A stretch of DNA of 7,602 nt from Anaerolineales bacterium (GCA_016789205.1 JAEURF010000078.1:1-7602), one strand, 5' to 3'; positions 1 to 6,664 are shown, counted from the first letter of the stretch. Translations and numbers: made by a program. The notes: a model not told the origin generated them from the letters alone.

Positions 1-340
1 CTAAATAATTTCTCACGCGCATCATATCTGAGATCGCAACACCTTCCGTAATGCAGATGATGAGTGGAATGCCTGCATCGGCGGCTTCAAACATTGCGTC
101 AGGTGCGAAGCGGGCGGGTACGAAAATAATCGTTGCATTTGCATCTGTATTTTCTTTCGCGGCGCGGACTGAGTCAAATACAGGAATTTTTTCTAAAACC
201 CATTCACCACCTTTGCCGGGTGTAATTCCGCCGACCACTTGGGTTCCATAAGCCGCCATTTGCGTCGTATGAAATAAACCTTCATTGCCTGTAATGCCTT
301 GCACTAATAGGCGTGTGTTTTTATCAACTAAAATGCTCAT
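1..340 (-). CDS. sucD: Succinyl-CoA synthetase alpha subunit, N-terminal part (cut by window edge)
   Basis: The alpha subunit binds CoA and carries the phosphohistidine intermediate in the reversible conversion of succinate, CoA and NTP to succinyl-CoA in the cytoplasm (TCA cycle). Only the first 113 codons are inside the window; they read MSILVDKNTRLLVQGITGNE and onward. The Rossmann-type CoA-binding domain is clear: GITGNEG at residues 15-21, ITPGKGG at 39-45, FVPARFAPDA at 73-82 and CITEGV at 96-101. All of these align by eye with the N-terminus of E. coli SucD. The active-site histidine would lie beyond the left edge and cannot be checked. The ATG at 340-338 is preceded by GGAGAAGG about 4 bases upstream, a convincing ribosome binding site. 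The gene follows sucC by 103 bp on the same strand, so the two subunits are almost certainly co-transcribed; no separate promoter is visible in the gap, which is filled by a palindromic repeat. Confidence 0.96.
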   Translation of the reverse strand, partial: MSILVDKNTRLLVQGITGNEGLFHTTQMAAYGTQVVGGITPGKGGEWVLEKIPVFDSVRAAKENTDANATIIFVPARFAPDAMFEAADAGIPLIICITEGVAISDMMRVRNYL

Positions 341-351
341 ATACCTTCTCC

Positions 352-436
352 GTCATTGCGAGCCGCTTTTTGGTGAAGCAATCTCATCATTAAGTAGGAG
401 ATTGCTTCGTCGTGCTAAAGCACTCCTCGCAATGAC
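352..436. repeat. Palindromic intergenic repeat between sucC and sucD
   Basis: This 85-bp element is a nested inverted repeat. The outer arms GTCATTGCGAG (352-362) and CTCGCAATGAC (426-436) are perfect 11-bp complements. The inner arms GAAGCAATCTC (375-385) and GAGATTGCTTC (398-408) are also perfect 11-bp complements, with a 12-base loop. Between inner and outer right arms lies a small side hairpin, GTGCT-AA-AGCAC (412-423). Sequences of this GTCATTGCGAG/GAAGCAATCTC type recur as dispersed non-coding palindromes in many bacterial genomes; that is from general knowledge, not a search. It begins 7 bases after the sucC stop codon and ends 11 bases before the sucD start. In the sucCD mRNA it would fold strongly, so it could protect the sucC 3' end or tune the SucC:SucD ratio. 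There is no following U-tract, so it should not act as a terminator. Confidence 0.88.
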
Positions 437-443
437 ATGTTAA

Positions 444-1577
444 TTATTTTTTTGCGGCTTCTACGGATTTCTTCGCCGCATCCGCAAGTGTTTCGGCTGT
501 AATCATGTTTGCATTTTCAAGAAGTTTGCGACCCTCTTCTGCATTTGTACCGACTAAGCGCACCACCATCGGCACTTTCGGTTTGACTTCATCCATCGCA
601 ACCAAAATGCCGCGTGCCACTTCATCGCATCTTGTAATACCGCCGAAGATGTTAAACAAAACTGCTTTGACATTTGTATCGGTCAGGATGATGCGCATTG
701 CCGCGGCAACTTTCTTTGAGTCTGCACCGCCTCCTACGTCGAGGAAGTTTGCTGGCTCACCCCCAAACAGTTTAATTACATCCATACTGGTCATTGCCAA
801 ACCTGCGCCATTGACCATACAGCCGATATTGCCATCCAACTTGATATATGAAAGACCATACTTGCGGGCTTCAATTTCCGCCGGGGCATCTTCATCAGTA
901 TCGCGCATTTCAGCAAGTTCCGGCTGACGGAACAAGGCGTTATCGTCAATCATCATTTTGCCATCTAATGCGAGCAATTTCTTTTCTTTTGTAATCACCA
1001 ATGGATTAATTTCCGCAAGTGTAGCATCGGTATCTTTGTAAACATTCCACAACCCCACCGCGATTTTTGTGAAATCTTTCCAGTATTCACGTGGCAGGTC
1101 AATGCCAACTGCCACGTCACGGGCTTGATATTCTCGTAAGCCAAGCAATGGGTCAATATGAACTTTGATTATTTTTTCTGGATTCTTTACAGCGACTTCT
1201 TCAATATCAATTCCGCCTGCGGCAGATGCAATCATCACCGGCTTTTTTGCGGCACGGTCATTTGTAATTGCGAAATAAATTTCTTGGTCAATCGCAGAGG
1301 CTTCATCTACTAACACTTTGCGAACTGGTAACCCCTTAATTTCCAATGCCAAAATTTGCTCAGCGAGTTGTTCTGCTTCTACGGCATTTTTTGCAAGTTT
1401 AACGCCACCGGCTTTGCCACGTCCGCCCACCAAAACTTGTGACTTAACTACAACGCGACCACCTAACTCTTCTGCAACTTGCTTTGCTTCTTGAGCGGTA
1501 GCCGCGACCCTTCCTTTTGGAATTGGAATGCCGTACTTTGAAAAAATATTTTTAGATTGATATTCGTGCAGTTTCAT
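444..1577 (-). CDS. sucC: Succinyl-CoA synthetase beta subunit (ATP-grasp)
   Basis: The beta subunit supplies the nucleotide-binding ATP-grasp domain and the succinate site of succinyl-CoA synthetase, working as a heterodimer or heterotetramer with SucD. At 377 residues it is close to the usual length (E. coli 388). The N-terminal MKLHEYQSKNIFSKYGIP is the family signature. In the ATP-grasp domain, VVKSQVLVGGRGKAGGVKLA spans 43-62 with K45 and GRGK 52-55 as nucleotide-binding residues. AEINPL (188-193) and LDGK (204-207) carry N191 and D205, the likely Mg ligands. The C-terminal flavodoxin-like domain shows GCMVNGAGLAMTSMD (252-266), LDVGGGA (279-285) and the succinate-site loop FNIFGGITRCDEVA (308-321). 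The ATG at 1577 has GGGAGA about 5 bases upstream. The gene has its own promoter-like sequence and leader, and sucD follows. Nothing essential appears missing. ADP versus GDP specificity is not judged here. Long open frames on the opposite strand are shadows. Confidence 0.98.
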   Translation of the reverse strand: MKLHEYQSKNIFSKYGIPIPKGRVAATAQEAKQVAEELGGRVVVKSQVLVGGRGKAGGVKLAKNAVEAEQLAEQILALEIKGLPVRKVLVDEASAIDQEIYFAITNDRAAKKPVMIASAAGGIDIEEVAVKNPEKIIKVHIDPLLGLREYQARDVAVGIDLPREYWKDFTKIAVGLWNVYKDTDATLAEINPLVITKEKKLLALDGKMMIDDNALFRQPELAEMRDTDEDAPAEIEARKYGLSYIKLDGNIGCMVNGAGLAMTSMDVIKLFGGEPANFLDVGGGADSKKVAAAMRIILTDTNVKAVLFNIFGGITRCDEVARGILVAMDEVKPKVPMVVRLVGTNAEEGRKLLENANMITAETLADAAKKSVEAAKK

Positions 1578-1608
1578 CGAGTCTCCCTTTGGGGAATTTT
1601 ATTTTTGC

Positions 1609-1624
1609 TATCGCTTGTGCGATA
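1609..1624 (-). other. Small hairpin in the sucC leader
   Basis: TATCGC (1609-1614) and GCGATA (1619-1624) are perfect complements around a four-base loop. The hairpin would lie in the roughly 60-base leader between the proposed sucC transcription start and the ATG, about 30 bases upstream of the start codon. No U-tract follows in the direction of transcription, so it is not a terminator. It may be only a mRNA-stabilising stem or chance; no known riboswitch or attenuator pattern is recognised. Confidence 0.3.
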
Positions 1625-1643
1625 CTTTGTAAAAAGCACGAGC

Positions 1644-1652
1644 ATTATACCA
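1644..1652 (-). promoter_or_regulatory. Extended -10 promoter for sucCD
   Basis: Read on the minus strand this is TGGTATAAT, a perfect TGn extension followed by a consensus -10 hexamer. The expected start of transcription is near 1637, giving a leader of about 60 bases before the sucC ATG at 1577. No good -35 hexamer is seen at 16-18 bp spacing (the 17-bp position reads GGACTC), which fits an extended -10 promoter that depends less on -35 contacts. The upstream dyad at 1658-1684 covers the -35 region. Confidence 0.6.
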
Positions 1653-1657
1653 ATAAA

Positions 1658-1684
1658 GTAGCGCAAGAGTCCTCTCGCGCTACT
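1658..1684 (-). terminator. Probable weak terminator or dyad between the Agl23-like gene and sucC
   Basis: AGTAGCGC (1658-1665) and GCGCTACT (1677-1684) form a perfect 8-bp inverted repeat around a 11-base centre that itself contains AGAG-TC-CTCT. The hairpin starts 5 bases after the TAA of the Agl23-like gene (1690-1692). On the minus strand it is followed by TTATTGG, a poor U-tract, so termination would be partial. The same bases also occupy the -35 zone of the sucC promoter, so an operator role is an alternative. Confidence 0.5.
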
Positions 1685-1689
1685 TAAAA

Positions 1690-4600
1690 TTACGGAAGTG
1701 TAAACCTCAATATTCTGTTGAAAGCACCATCTGTCACCCAAACATTTCCATTATTATCAATTGCAATACCGGAGGCTAAACCAAAACTGGCGTTGCTGTC
1801 ACCAAAGTCACCCCACACGCGTACCACCTCTCCATTTGGGTCAAACTCCATCACGCGGTACCCATCTGGGTCAGTGACGAAGACATGCAAATCATCATTT
1901 ACAGCAATATAAGGTTTGTTGTCTAATGATTGACCAAACCAACCAAAAACATCCCATTGTTTTTCCGGCAAGAAAATTACATTGTTATCTGTTTCAATTG
2001 GTACAAATGTTTGTACTCGTTGATTCCATGTATCTACAACATAGACTGTGCCGTTTTTATCAATTGCGATACCGACCGGTTCATCAAACAGACCGGGGTC
2101 AAAACCTGCGCCACCAAATTGTGTGATGAAAGTCCCGTTCGCATCAAAGACGACGATACGCTTGTTACCTGTATCTGTGACATATACTCTGCCTTTGGCA
2201 TCTACCGCCAACCCGCGCGGACCGTAAAATGATTCTGGCGTTTCACCCTGACCAAATACGCCCCAGGCTTTGAGGAATCTGCCATCCCGTGTAAATTTTT
2301 GTACGCGGTGATTCCATGTGTCCGTTACGTAGACCGAGCCGTCAGGTCCAACGGCAATGCCCCACGGTTCATTAAATGTCCCATCCCCAATCGGTATGCT
2401 TACGCCATCTGCGTATGTGCCCCATTCATGCAAAATATTTCCAGTCACATCTAAATGCAAAACACGATGATTGCGAGAATCAGCGACATACATTGTGCCG
2501 TCTTTTGCGAAGGCAAGCGAACGTGGCGCATTGAGAATCACAGGGTTTGCTTGTGCCGCATCAAATACTAAATCGGCAGAAAGTAAAACATATTTGCCCT
2601 CAGTCGGGTCTTGCAAAACTTCAGTTGTGGTTGGTGCCACACCATAATTCCAAATTTGTGAGGCAACATCTTGGCGAATATACAAGCGCATTCGGTCTGC
2701 TGGAACCCATGTGGCAAGTTCTAAATCGGTGCGTCCTTTTGCGAGTGCATATTGACGATAGTCACGATTTAACCAAATTTGAATGATGCCCGCGCGAACT
2801 TGTGGGTCGGTGAACCACTGACAAAATTGTGAATAATCTTTTGATTTTCTTAATTTCAAGAAGCTCATTACACCTTTACAAGCATAATCTTCTGGGAATG
2901 GAAAACTTGGGTCGCGGTCGTACACCAAACTGAAATAATCTTGCATGGGCCACCACATGCGGATGTAATCAATGCGGTAGTAGCCGGGACCAATAGCTGG
3001 TTCAATTTTGTCGAAATTCTTTTCATCTACGATGATAACGACGGAATCACGCAGAGAACGTGTAGGCTGGTCAAAAGAGCGTTGATTGGTGAAATCACGC
3101 AAATACCAGACAAAGGGCCATGAAACGCCCGTATCTGGCGCGGATGCGTCGTAGGCAAGCGCGACACTCATGCCGCCGGTTGTGCGTTTAGAAATTTCTT
3201 CGGCTTGCGCAATCACTTCTTTAATTCCGGTTGCACCATGTGCATAGACTAGAAATTCTGTGGCTTGGTCATAGGTGATATAAGAAGCGCGGAAAGATGC
3301 CCGCATGGTTAAGACGGCGAGGAATGCAAAAAATACTAAAACAAAAACACGGCGTAATTCTTTGAAAGTCCATGAACGTAAAAAGTACACTGCCGCCACC
3401 GCACTTAAAATGGAAACAATTAATGGCAATAAGAATGCATTGGTAGCTTGTAGTTGGTCTAAGCCCTGACCTTGAAATGGGCGGGTGGGTCCGTTCCAAA
3501 CCAGAATGGCTCTTCCCGTGCTGGCGACAAAAATTGCTAATGTTGCAATTGTGAGGGCAACATTTTGCTCTTTGAGTTTTTCCCAATCGGTTGTGTCTAC
3601 AATTCGCCCTAATGCCCAGCCTGCAACTAAAATCATGGGCCATGCCATGTGAATGGTGAGCCAGGGCATTCTTTCACCTGCAAAAGTGAAAGCGGCTATT
3701 GTAATAATAGTCCAGTAAACAAGCAGACTGAATGTGTTTGTAAAGTTCGCTTCTTCTGTTTTGCGGTCATCAAAATTGGTGATTGAGTCTATTGTTTCTA
3801 CATCTGTCGTTTCTGGCTGAGGGCTTATTTTTCGGCGAAAACCGAGATATAGTGCTAAGAAAAAAGCTAAGGCTGGCAGAAATTCGTAAACGGGAATTTG
3901 AATTAATAGATAGTAATACCAGGGTTGGCTTCCACGCTCAACATCATGTTGCACAATCCAATAACCTAATGAACCAATCGAGCCTGTGAAAAAGCCACTA
4001 CTGTTCGTGAATATCGTTGTATATAAAATGGTAAATGGAACCCAAAAGATTAAAGCGGTCTTCCACCATTTTTCGGGATTCCATAATAAGCCTGCAAGAA
4101 TAGCTAGTACGAAGGTTAGTAACAACAATCCACCAATGGTGAGCAGGGCGGTTGTATCGGAAGCAAGTGCTTGTACTTGACCAACATCGGTTGGGATTGT
4201 GATGCTTGTAAAATTCATTAACAATGGCGAGAGTTGCGGAAGCACAATGGTGCCGAAGACCATCAGCAAGTCAAATGAGCGCTCAGTGCGGATGCGTTGC
4301 CATGTGTAACCACGCACTAAGAAAAAGGCTGTGGTTAAGAAAGCAAGCCCTGCTAATGTCCCGAAGGTAATGACTAAGGGTGATGTACCCGTTTGACCCT
4401 CAGAATGAGGCGGTGCTAATTCATCTGGGTTAGATGGAACTGCCGTTTCATTTTGAGCGAGTGTGGTTGCATCTCGTTGTGTCAGGTAAATTCCGCCTGC
4501 AACGCTGGCTAATAAAATCGTCACACATAATGCGATGATGAATGTTTTGTAATCGTTGCGTGCATTTTGCCAAGGTGTGCGTGTGACTTTGATGATGAAA

Positions 4601-5205
4601 TATACGGCTAAGAAAATTAAGGCTTGGGCTGTGTAAATAAACGAAGTTTCTTTCGCTAGGAAGTGAATGGCAAGAGCCACAGCAACCATGATTAGATATT
4701 TTGATTTCCCAACTTCAAAATATCTTAAGATAGCATAGAGCATTAACACGCCGGAAAAAACGGGATAGGGGTCTTCGCGGACGTACCGACCGTAGTACAA
4801 CATAAATGGCGAAATCACCATGAGTGCGCCGGCAATCAATGCGCCTGTGCGACCAAGATAGCGCCGCCAATACCAAACCATATAAATGGTCATTAAGTTA
4901 AAAATCACAGCGGGGATGCGGGCAGTAAAATCACTTGCGCCAAACATGAAATACGAAAGCGCAATCAAGTGAAATTGTAAAGGTCCGTGCATCATGGGGG
5001 AGTGTTCATAGCCTTGACCACGATACAACAGCCATGAAAAATAGGTATGCAAACTTTCGTCGTGGCTCATTACGCGCGACCCGAGGTCATAAAAGCGGGT
5101 GACGATTGCAACCAAAATAATGACTGCAAAAATCATAATTTCGTTTGTCAACGCGGGTAATGAAGAATGAATGGGCTTGTCAAGCCATCTTTGTTTTGAA
5201 TCCAT
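1690..5205 (-). CDS. Agl23-like (TIGR03663) polytopic membrane protein fused to a C-terminal NHL beta-propeller
   Basis: A predicted GT-C-like integral membrane protein of about 1171 residues, related to the flippase-associated/glycosyltransferase-like Agl23 family. Its exact reaction is not established. Residues are counted from the ATG at 5205. The first ~640 residues hold roughly 13-16 hydrophobic segments. Family hallmarks are present: DE at 49-50 in the first outer loop (the position of the catalytic acidic pair in PMT/GT39-type enzymes), HGP at 73-75, YYG at 137-139 with R140 and R143, KE at 185-186, and ERMPWLTIH at 511-519. A soluble region of about 250 residues (642-888) follows, then six NHL repeats (about 889-929, 944-982, 994-1031, 1040-1068, 1096-1133, 1141-1169) with cores such as VYVTDTWNHRVQKF, enough for one six-bladed propeller; blade 5 is degenerate. 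The propeller probably lies outside the cytoplasmic membrane. It has its own extended -10 promoter and stands between rlmN and sucC. A GTG at 5214 is a possible but less likely start. Confidence 0.9.
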   Translation of the reverse strand: MDSKQRWLDKPIHSSLPALTNEIMIFAVIILVAIVTRFYDLGSRVMSHDESLHTYFSWLLYRGQGYEHSPMMHGPLQFHLIALSYFMFGASDFTARIPAVIFNLMTIYMVWYWRRYLGRTGALIAGALMVISPFMLYYGRYVREDPYPVFSGVLMLYAILRYFEVGKSKYLIMVAVALAIHFLAKETSFIYTAQALIFLAVYFIIKVTRTPWQNARNDYKTFIIALCVTILLASVAGGIYLTQRDATTLAQNETAVPSNPDELAPPHSEGQTGTSPLVITFGTLAGLAFLTTAFFLVRGYTWQRIRTERSFDLLMVFGTIVLPQLSPLLMNFTSITIPTDVGQVQALASDTTALLTIGGLLLLTFVLAILAGLLWNPEKWWKTALIFWVPFTILYTTIFTNSSGFFTGSIGSLGYWIVQHDVERGSQPWYYYLLIQIPVYEFLPALAFFLALYLGFRRKISPQPETTDVETIDSITNFDDRKTEEANFTNTFSLLVYWTIITIAAFTFAGERMPWLTIHMAWPMILVAGWALGRIVDTTDWEKLKEQNVALTIATLAIFVASTGRAILVWNGPTRPFQGQGLDQLQATNAFLLPLIVSILSAVAAVYFLRSWTFKELRRVFVLVFFAFLAVLTMRASFRASYITYDQATEFLVYAHGATGIKEVIAQAEEISKRTTGGMSVALAYDASAPDTGVSWPFVWYLRDFTNQRSFDQPTRSLRDSVVIIVDEKNFDKIEPAIGPGYYRIDYIRMWWPMQDYFSLVYDRDPSFPFPEDYACKGVMSFLKLRKSKDYSQFCQWFTDPQVRAGIIQIWLNRDYRQYALAKGRTDLELATWVPADRMRLYIRQDVASQIWNYGVAPTTTEVLQDPTEGKYVLLSADLVFDAAQANPVILNAPRSLAFAKDGTMYVADSRNHRVLHLDVTGNILHEWGTYADGVSIPIGDGTFNEPWGIAVGPDGSVYVTDTWNHRVQKFTRDGRFLKAWGVFGQGETPESFYGPRGLAVDAKGRVYVTDTGNKRIVVFDANGTFITQFGGAGFDPGLFDEPVGIAIDKNGTVYVVDTWNQRVQTFVPIETDNNVIFLPEKQWDVFGWFGQSLDNKPYIAVNDDLHVFVTDPDGYRVMEFDPNGEVVRVWGDFGDSNASFGLASGIAIDNNGNVWVTDGAFNRILRFTLP

Positions 5206-5210
5206 GTAGG

Positions 5211-5217
5211 TCACCTT
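5211..5217 (-). promoter_or_regulatory. Ribosome binding site that decides the start of the Agl23-like gene
   Basis: On the minus strand this reads AAGGTGA, complementary to the 3' end of 16S rRNA, and lies 5 bases before the ATG at 5205-5203. The in-frame GTG at 5214-5212 is inside this element and so would have no properly spaced Shine-Dalgarno sequence. The ATG is therefore preferred, shortening the protein by three residues relative to the longest open frame. Confidence 0.6.
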
Positions 5218-5273
5218 CGAGAGTTTAATTAGCTTGCATGATAGTAGAAAAAGTTTAATGCGATGTGAGAGGA

Positions 5274-5282
5274 ATTATATCA
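5274..5282 (-). promoter_or_regulatory. Extended -10 promoter for the Agl23-like gene
   Basis: The minus strand reads TGATATAAT, a perfect TGn plus consensus -10. Transcription would start near 5267, giving a leader of about 60 bases. No consensus -35 is found at normal spacing; GTGACA (5305-5300) is present but 20 bp away, and it overlaps the palindromic repeat upstream. The arrangement closely resembles the sucC promoter. Confidence 0.55.
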
Positions 5283-5300
5283 GGACAGTTGCAGAGACAT

Positions 5301-5383
5301 GTCACCATGAGCAAAGCGAAGGGTCTCTAAGATTATTTCCGAGATTCTTCGCCACGAACAACAAGAGCGCGGCTCAGAATGAC
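5301..5383. repeat. Palindromic intergenic repeat downstream of rlmN (second subfamily)
   Basis: This 83-bp element has the same nested architecture as the one behind sucC but a different core. The outer arms are GTCACCATGAGC (5301-5312) and GCTCAGAATGAC (5372-5383), complementary at 9 of 12 positions. The inner arms are GCGAAGGGTCTC (5316-5327) and GAGATTCTTCGC (5341-5352), complementary at 10 of 12. The left half is the more degenerate one, judged against the GTCATTCTGAGC/GCGAAGAATCTC form implied by the right half. It begins 11 bases beyond the rlmN stop codon and ends about 19 bp upstream of the -10 of the next gene. It could fold at the 3' end of the rlmN transcript. An open frame that crosses it on the plus strand is not a gene. 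Confidence 0.8.
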
Positions 5384-5394
5384 ACTCGATTCTT

Positions 5395-6498
5395 TCATCG
5401 TGGATTTTTGGTCTGAGACCCAGCCAATTGACCACACCCGGCATTGATGTCAATTCCGCGTCTCATGCGGATAGTACACGGGATGCCTGCTTTTTCTAAC
5501 GTTTCCTTAAATTGATTTGCTCTTTCACGGCTGGTGGCTTCGCCATCATAACCTTGTGTCGGGTTGAGCGGAATCGCGTTGACGTGACACAAGAGTCCCT
5601 TAAGTCGTGAGGCGAGTTTACCTGCCACTTCTGGCGTGTCGTTGACTCCGTTAATCAATGCCCATTCAAAGGTCACACGCCGATTTGTTTTCTCAATGTA
5701 ATATTTGCAGGCTTGAATGACTTCATCAATTTTATATTTTTTGTTGACCGGCATAATCTCAGTCCGTTCGTCATCATCAGCGGCGTGCAGTGAAATCGCC
5801 AAATTGACTTGTCTTTGTTCATCAGCAAATTTTTTAATTTGTGGCACCAGACCAACGGTGGAAACTGTGAATCTTCTGGCGCCAAAATTAAATCCGTTTG
5901 AATCATTTAATCGGTCAATTGCCGCCATGGAATTATCATAGTTATGAAACGGCTCGCCCATGCCCATGAAAACCACATTGGTGACCGTTTCATTTTTTTC
6001 TTTCAACATTTGTGCATAATAAATAACTTGCGCTACAATCTCGCCGCTGGATAAATTTCTCTTAAACCCCATTTGCCCTGTGGCACAAAACACACATCCC
6101 ATCGCGCAACCGGCTTGCGTGGAGATACATAGTGTGCGCCTTTTTTTTGAACTACCAATTTCATTTGTATATTTAGAAGTAAGTCCAGCAGGGTCATCTG
6201 CTGGGTCACCATATCTCATTAATACGGTTTCAATTAAATTTCCATCAGGCAATTCAAATAAAGTTTTTCTTGTAGATTTATCTGACGAATCTAAAAATGT
6301 TCTGATTTTGAAATTTGAAAACGAAAAATGTTCCGCCATTTTCTCACGCAGTGGTTTTGATAAATTCGTAAACTGTTCCGGTGACGAATACAAATGCACA
6401 TACAGTCCTTGCCAAATTTGTTTGGCTCGGTATGCAGGTTCGTTCCATTCCTTTAATTTGTTTTCTAACGCAGAAAAATCGAGGTCGTAAATTAACAT
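5395..6498 (-). CDS. rlmN: Dual-specificity 23S rRNA/tRNA adenine-C2 methyltransferase RlmN
   Basis: RlmN is a cytoplasmic radical-SAM enzyme that methylates C2 of A2503 in 23S rRNA and of A37 in some tRNAs. At 367 residues it is of normal length (E. coli 384). The radical-SAM cluster motif CxxxCxxC is at C131, C135 and C138 (GCAMGCVFCATGQMGF). C124 in TLCISTQ corresponds to the conserved cysteine preceding the cluster (C118 in E. coli). GMGEP is at 179-183 and SLHA at 236-239. C355 in NAGCGQLAG is the cysteine that becomes methylated during catalysis; its presence together with the overall motifs supports RlmN, and the absence of antibiotic-resistance context argues against Cfr. The ATG at 6498 is the only sensible start: the upstream in-frame stretch has no start codon before a TGA. 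Its Shine-Dalgarno is poor (AAGG only 2 bases before the ATG), so translation may be weak. The leader is occupied by a 9-bp tandem array. Confidence 0.97.
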   Translation of the reverse strand: MLIYDLDFSALENKLKEWNEPAYRAKQIWQGLYVHLYSSPEQFTNLSKPLREKMAEHFSFSNFKIRTFLDSSDKSTRKTLFELPDGNLIETVLMRYGDPADDPAGLTSKYTNEIGSSKKRRTLCISTQAGCAMGCVFCATGQMGFKRNLSSGEIVAQVIYYAQMLKEKNETVTNVVFMGMGEPFHNYDNSMAAIDRLNDSNGFNFGARRFTVSTVGLVPQIKKFADEQRQVNLAISLHAADDDERTEIMPVNKKYKIDEVIQACKYYIEKTNRRVTFEWALINGVNDTPEVAGKLASRLKGLLCHVNAIPLNPTQGYDGEATSRERANQFKETLEKAGIPCTIRMRRGIDINAGCGQLAGSQTKNPR

Positions 6499-6505
6499 AG
6501 CCTTA

Positions 6506-6586
6506 AGTCTAACAGGTCTTGTTAGTCTTACAAGTCGAAAAGGTCTATCAAGTCCGACTGGTCAGACTAATTCGACTATTAAGACA
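6506..6586. repeat. Degenerate tandem array with 9-bp period in the rlmN leader
   Basis: About eight to nine consecutive 9-bp units fill this stretch without any phase slip. On the plus strand they read AGTCTAACA, GGTCTTGTT, AGTCTTACA, AGTCGAAAA, GGTCTATCA, AGTCCGACT, GGTCAGACT, AATTCGACT and the decayed ATTAAGACA. The core RGTC is invariant in the first seven units; the remaining positions vary. The array ends 7 bases upstream of the rlmN start codon, so it would be transcribed as the rlmN leader (units reading like TGTTAGACT). CTAACA (6509-6514) and TGTTAG (6520-6525) form one small hairpin within it. No function is known to me. Confidence 0.75.
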
Positions 6587-6658
6587 AATTCTCATCTTTG
6601 TATAAGGAAAGTAGGAAATTCGTAGGGTAATTACTAGGTTACATTAATTTAACTCCCC

Positions 6659-6664
6659 TATAAT
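6659..6664 (+). promoter_or_regulatory. Promoter -10 for the NBR1-Ig-like gene, possibly overlapping a divergent one
   Basis: A consensus TATAAT lies 35 bases upstream of the ATG at 6700, with transcription expected near 6671. No good -35 is present at 16-18 bp (AGGTTA at 17 bp), and there is no TGn extension. On the minus strand the same bases give TATTAT (6665-6660) or TATAGG (6662-6657); the latter has TTGCTA (6685-6680) 17 bp upstream. A divergent rlmN promoter here is therefore possible, with a leader of about 150 bases, but remains weakly supported. Between the 9-bp array and this site I see nothing else. Confidence 0.45.

Noticed and set aside
505..927. A 140-codon plus-strand open frame opposite sucC
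   Set aside because: It lies wholly within the well-supported sucC gene on the other strand, has no ribosome binding site or recognisable domain, and is rich in Ser/Pro as expected for an antisense shadow.
1578..1657. A riboswitch in the sucC leader
   Set aside because: The leader is only about 60 bases and holds one six-pair hairpin; no known aptamer core could be recognised.
5203..5214. GTG at 5214 as the start of the Agl23-like gene
   Set aside because: It overlaps the AAGGTGA element that is ideally placed for the ATG at 5205; the difference is only three residues, so it cannot be fully excluded.
5234..5416. A 60-codon plus-strand open frame between the Agl23-like gene and rlmN
   Set aside because: It runs through the palindromic repeat and into the 3' end of rlmN; its sequence is explained by the repeat and not by a protein.
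6080..6490. A 136-codon plus-strand open frame opposite the N-terminal half of rlmN
   Set aside because: Antisense shadow of rlmN, whose cluster motif and conserved cysteines are intact in the other strand.
6506..6586. A CRISPR array reading of the repeated GTC sequence
   Set aside because: Units are 9 bp with no separate spacers, the repeat is degenerate, and no cas gene is near.
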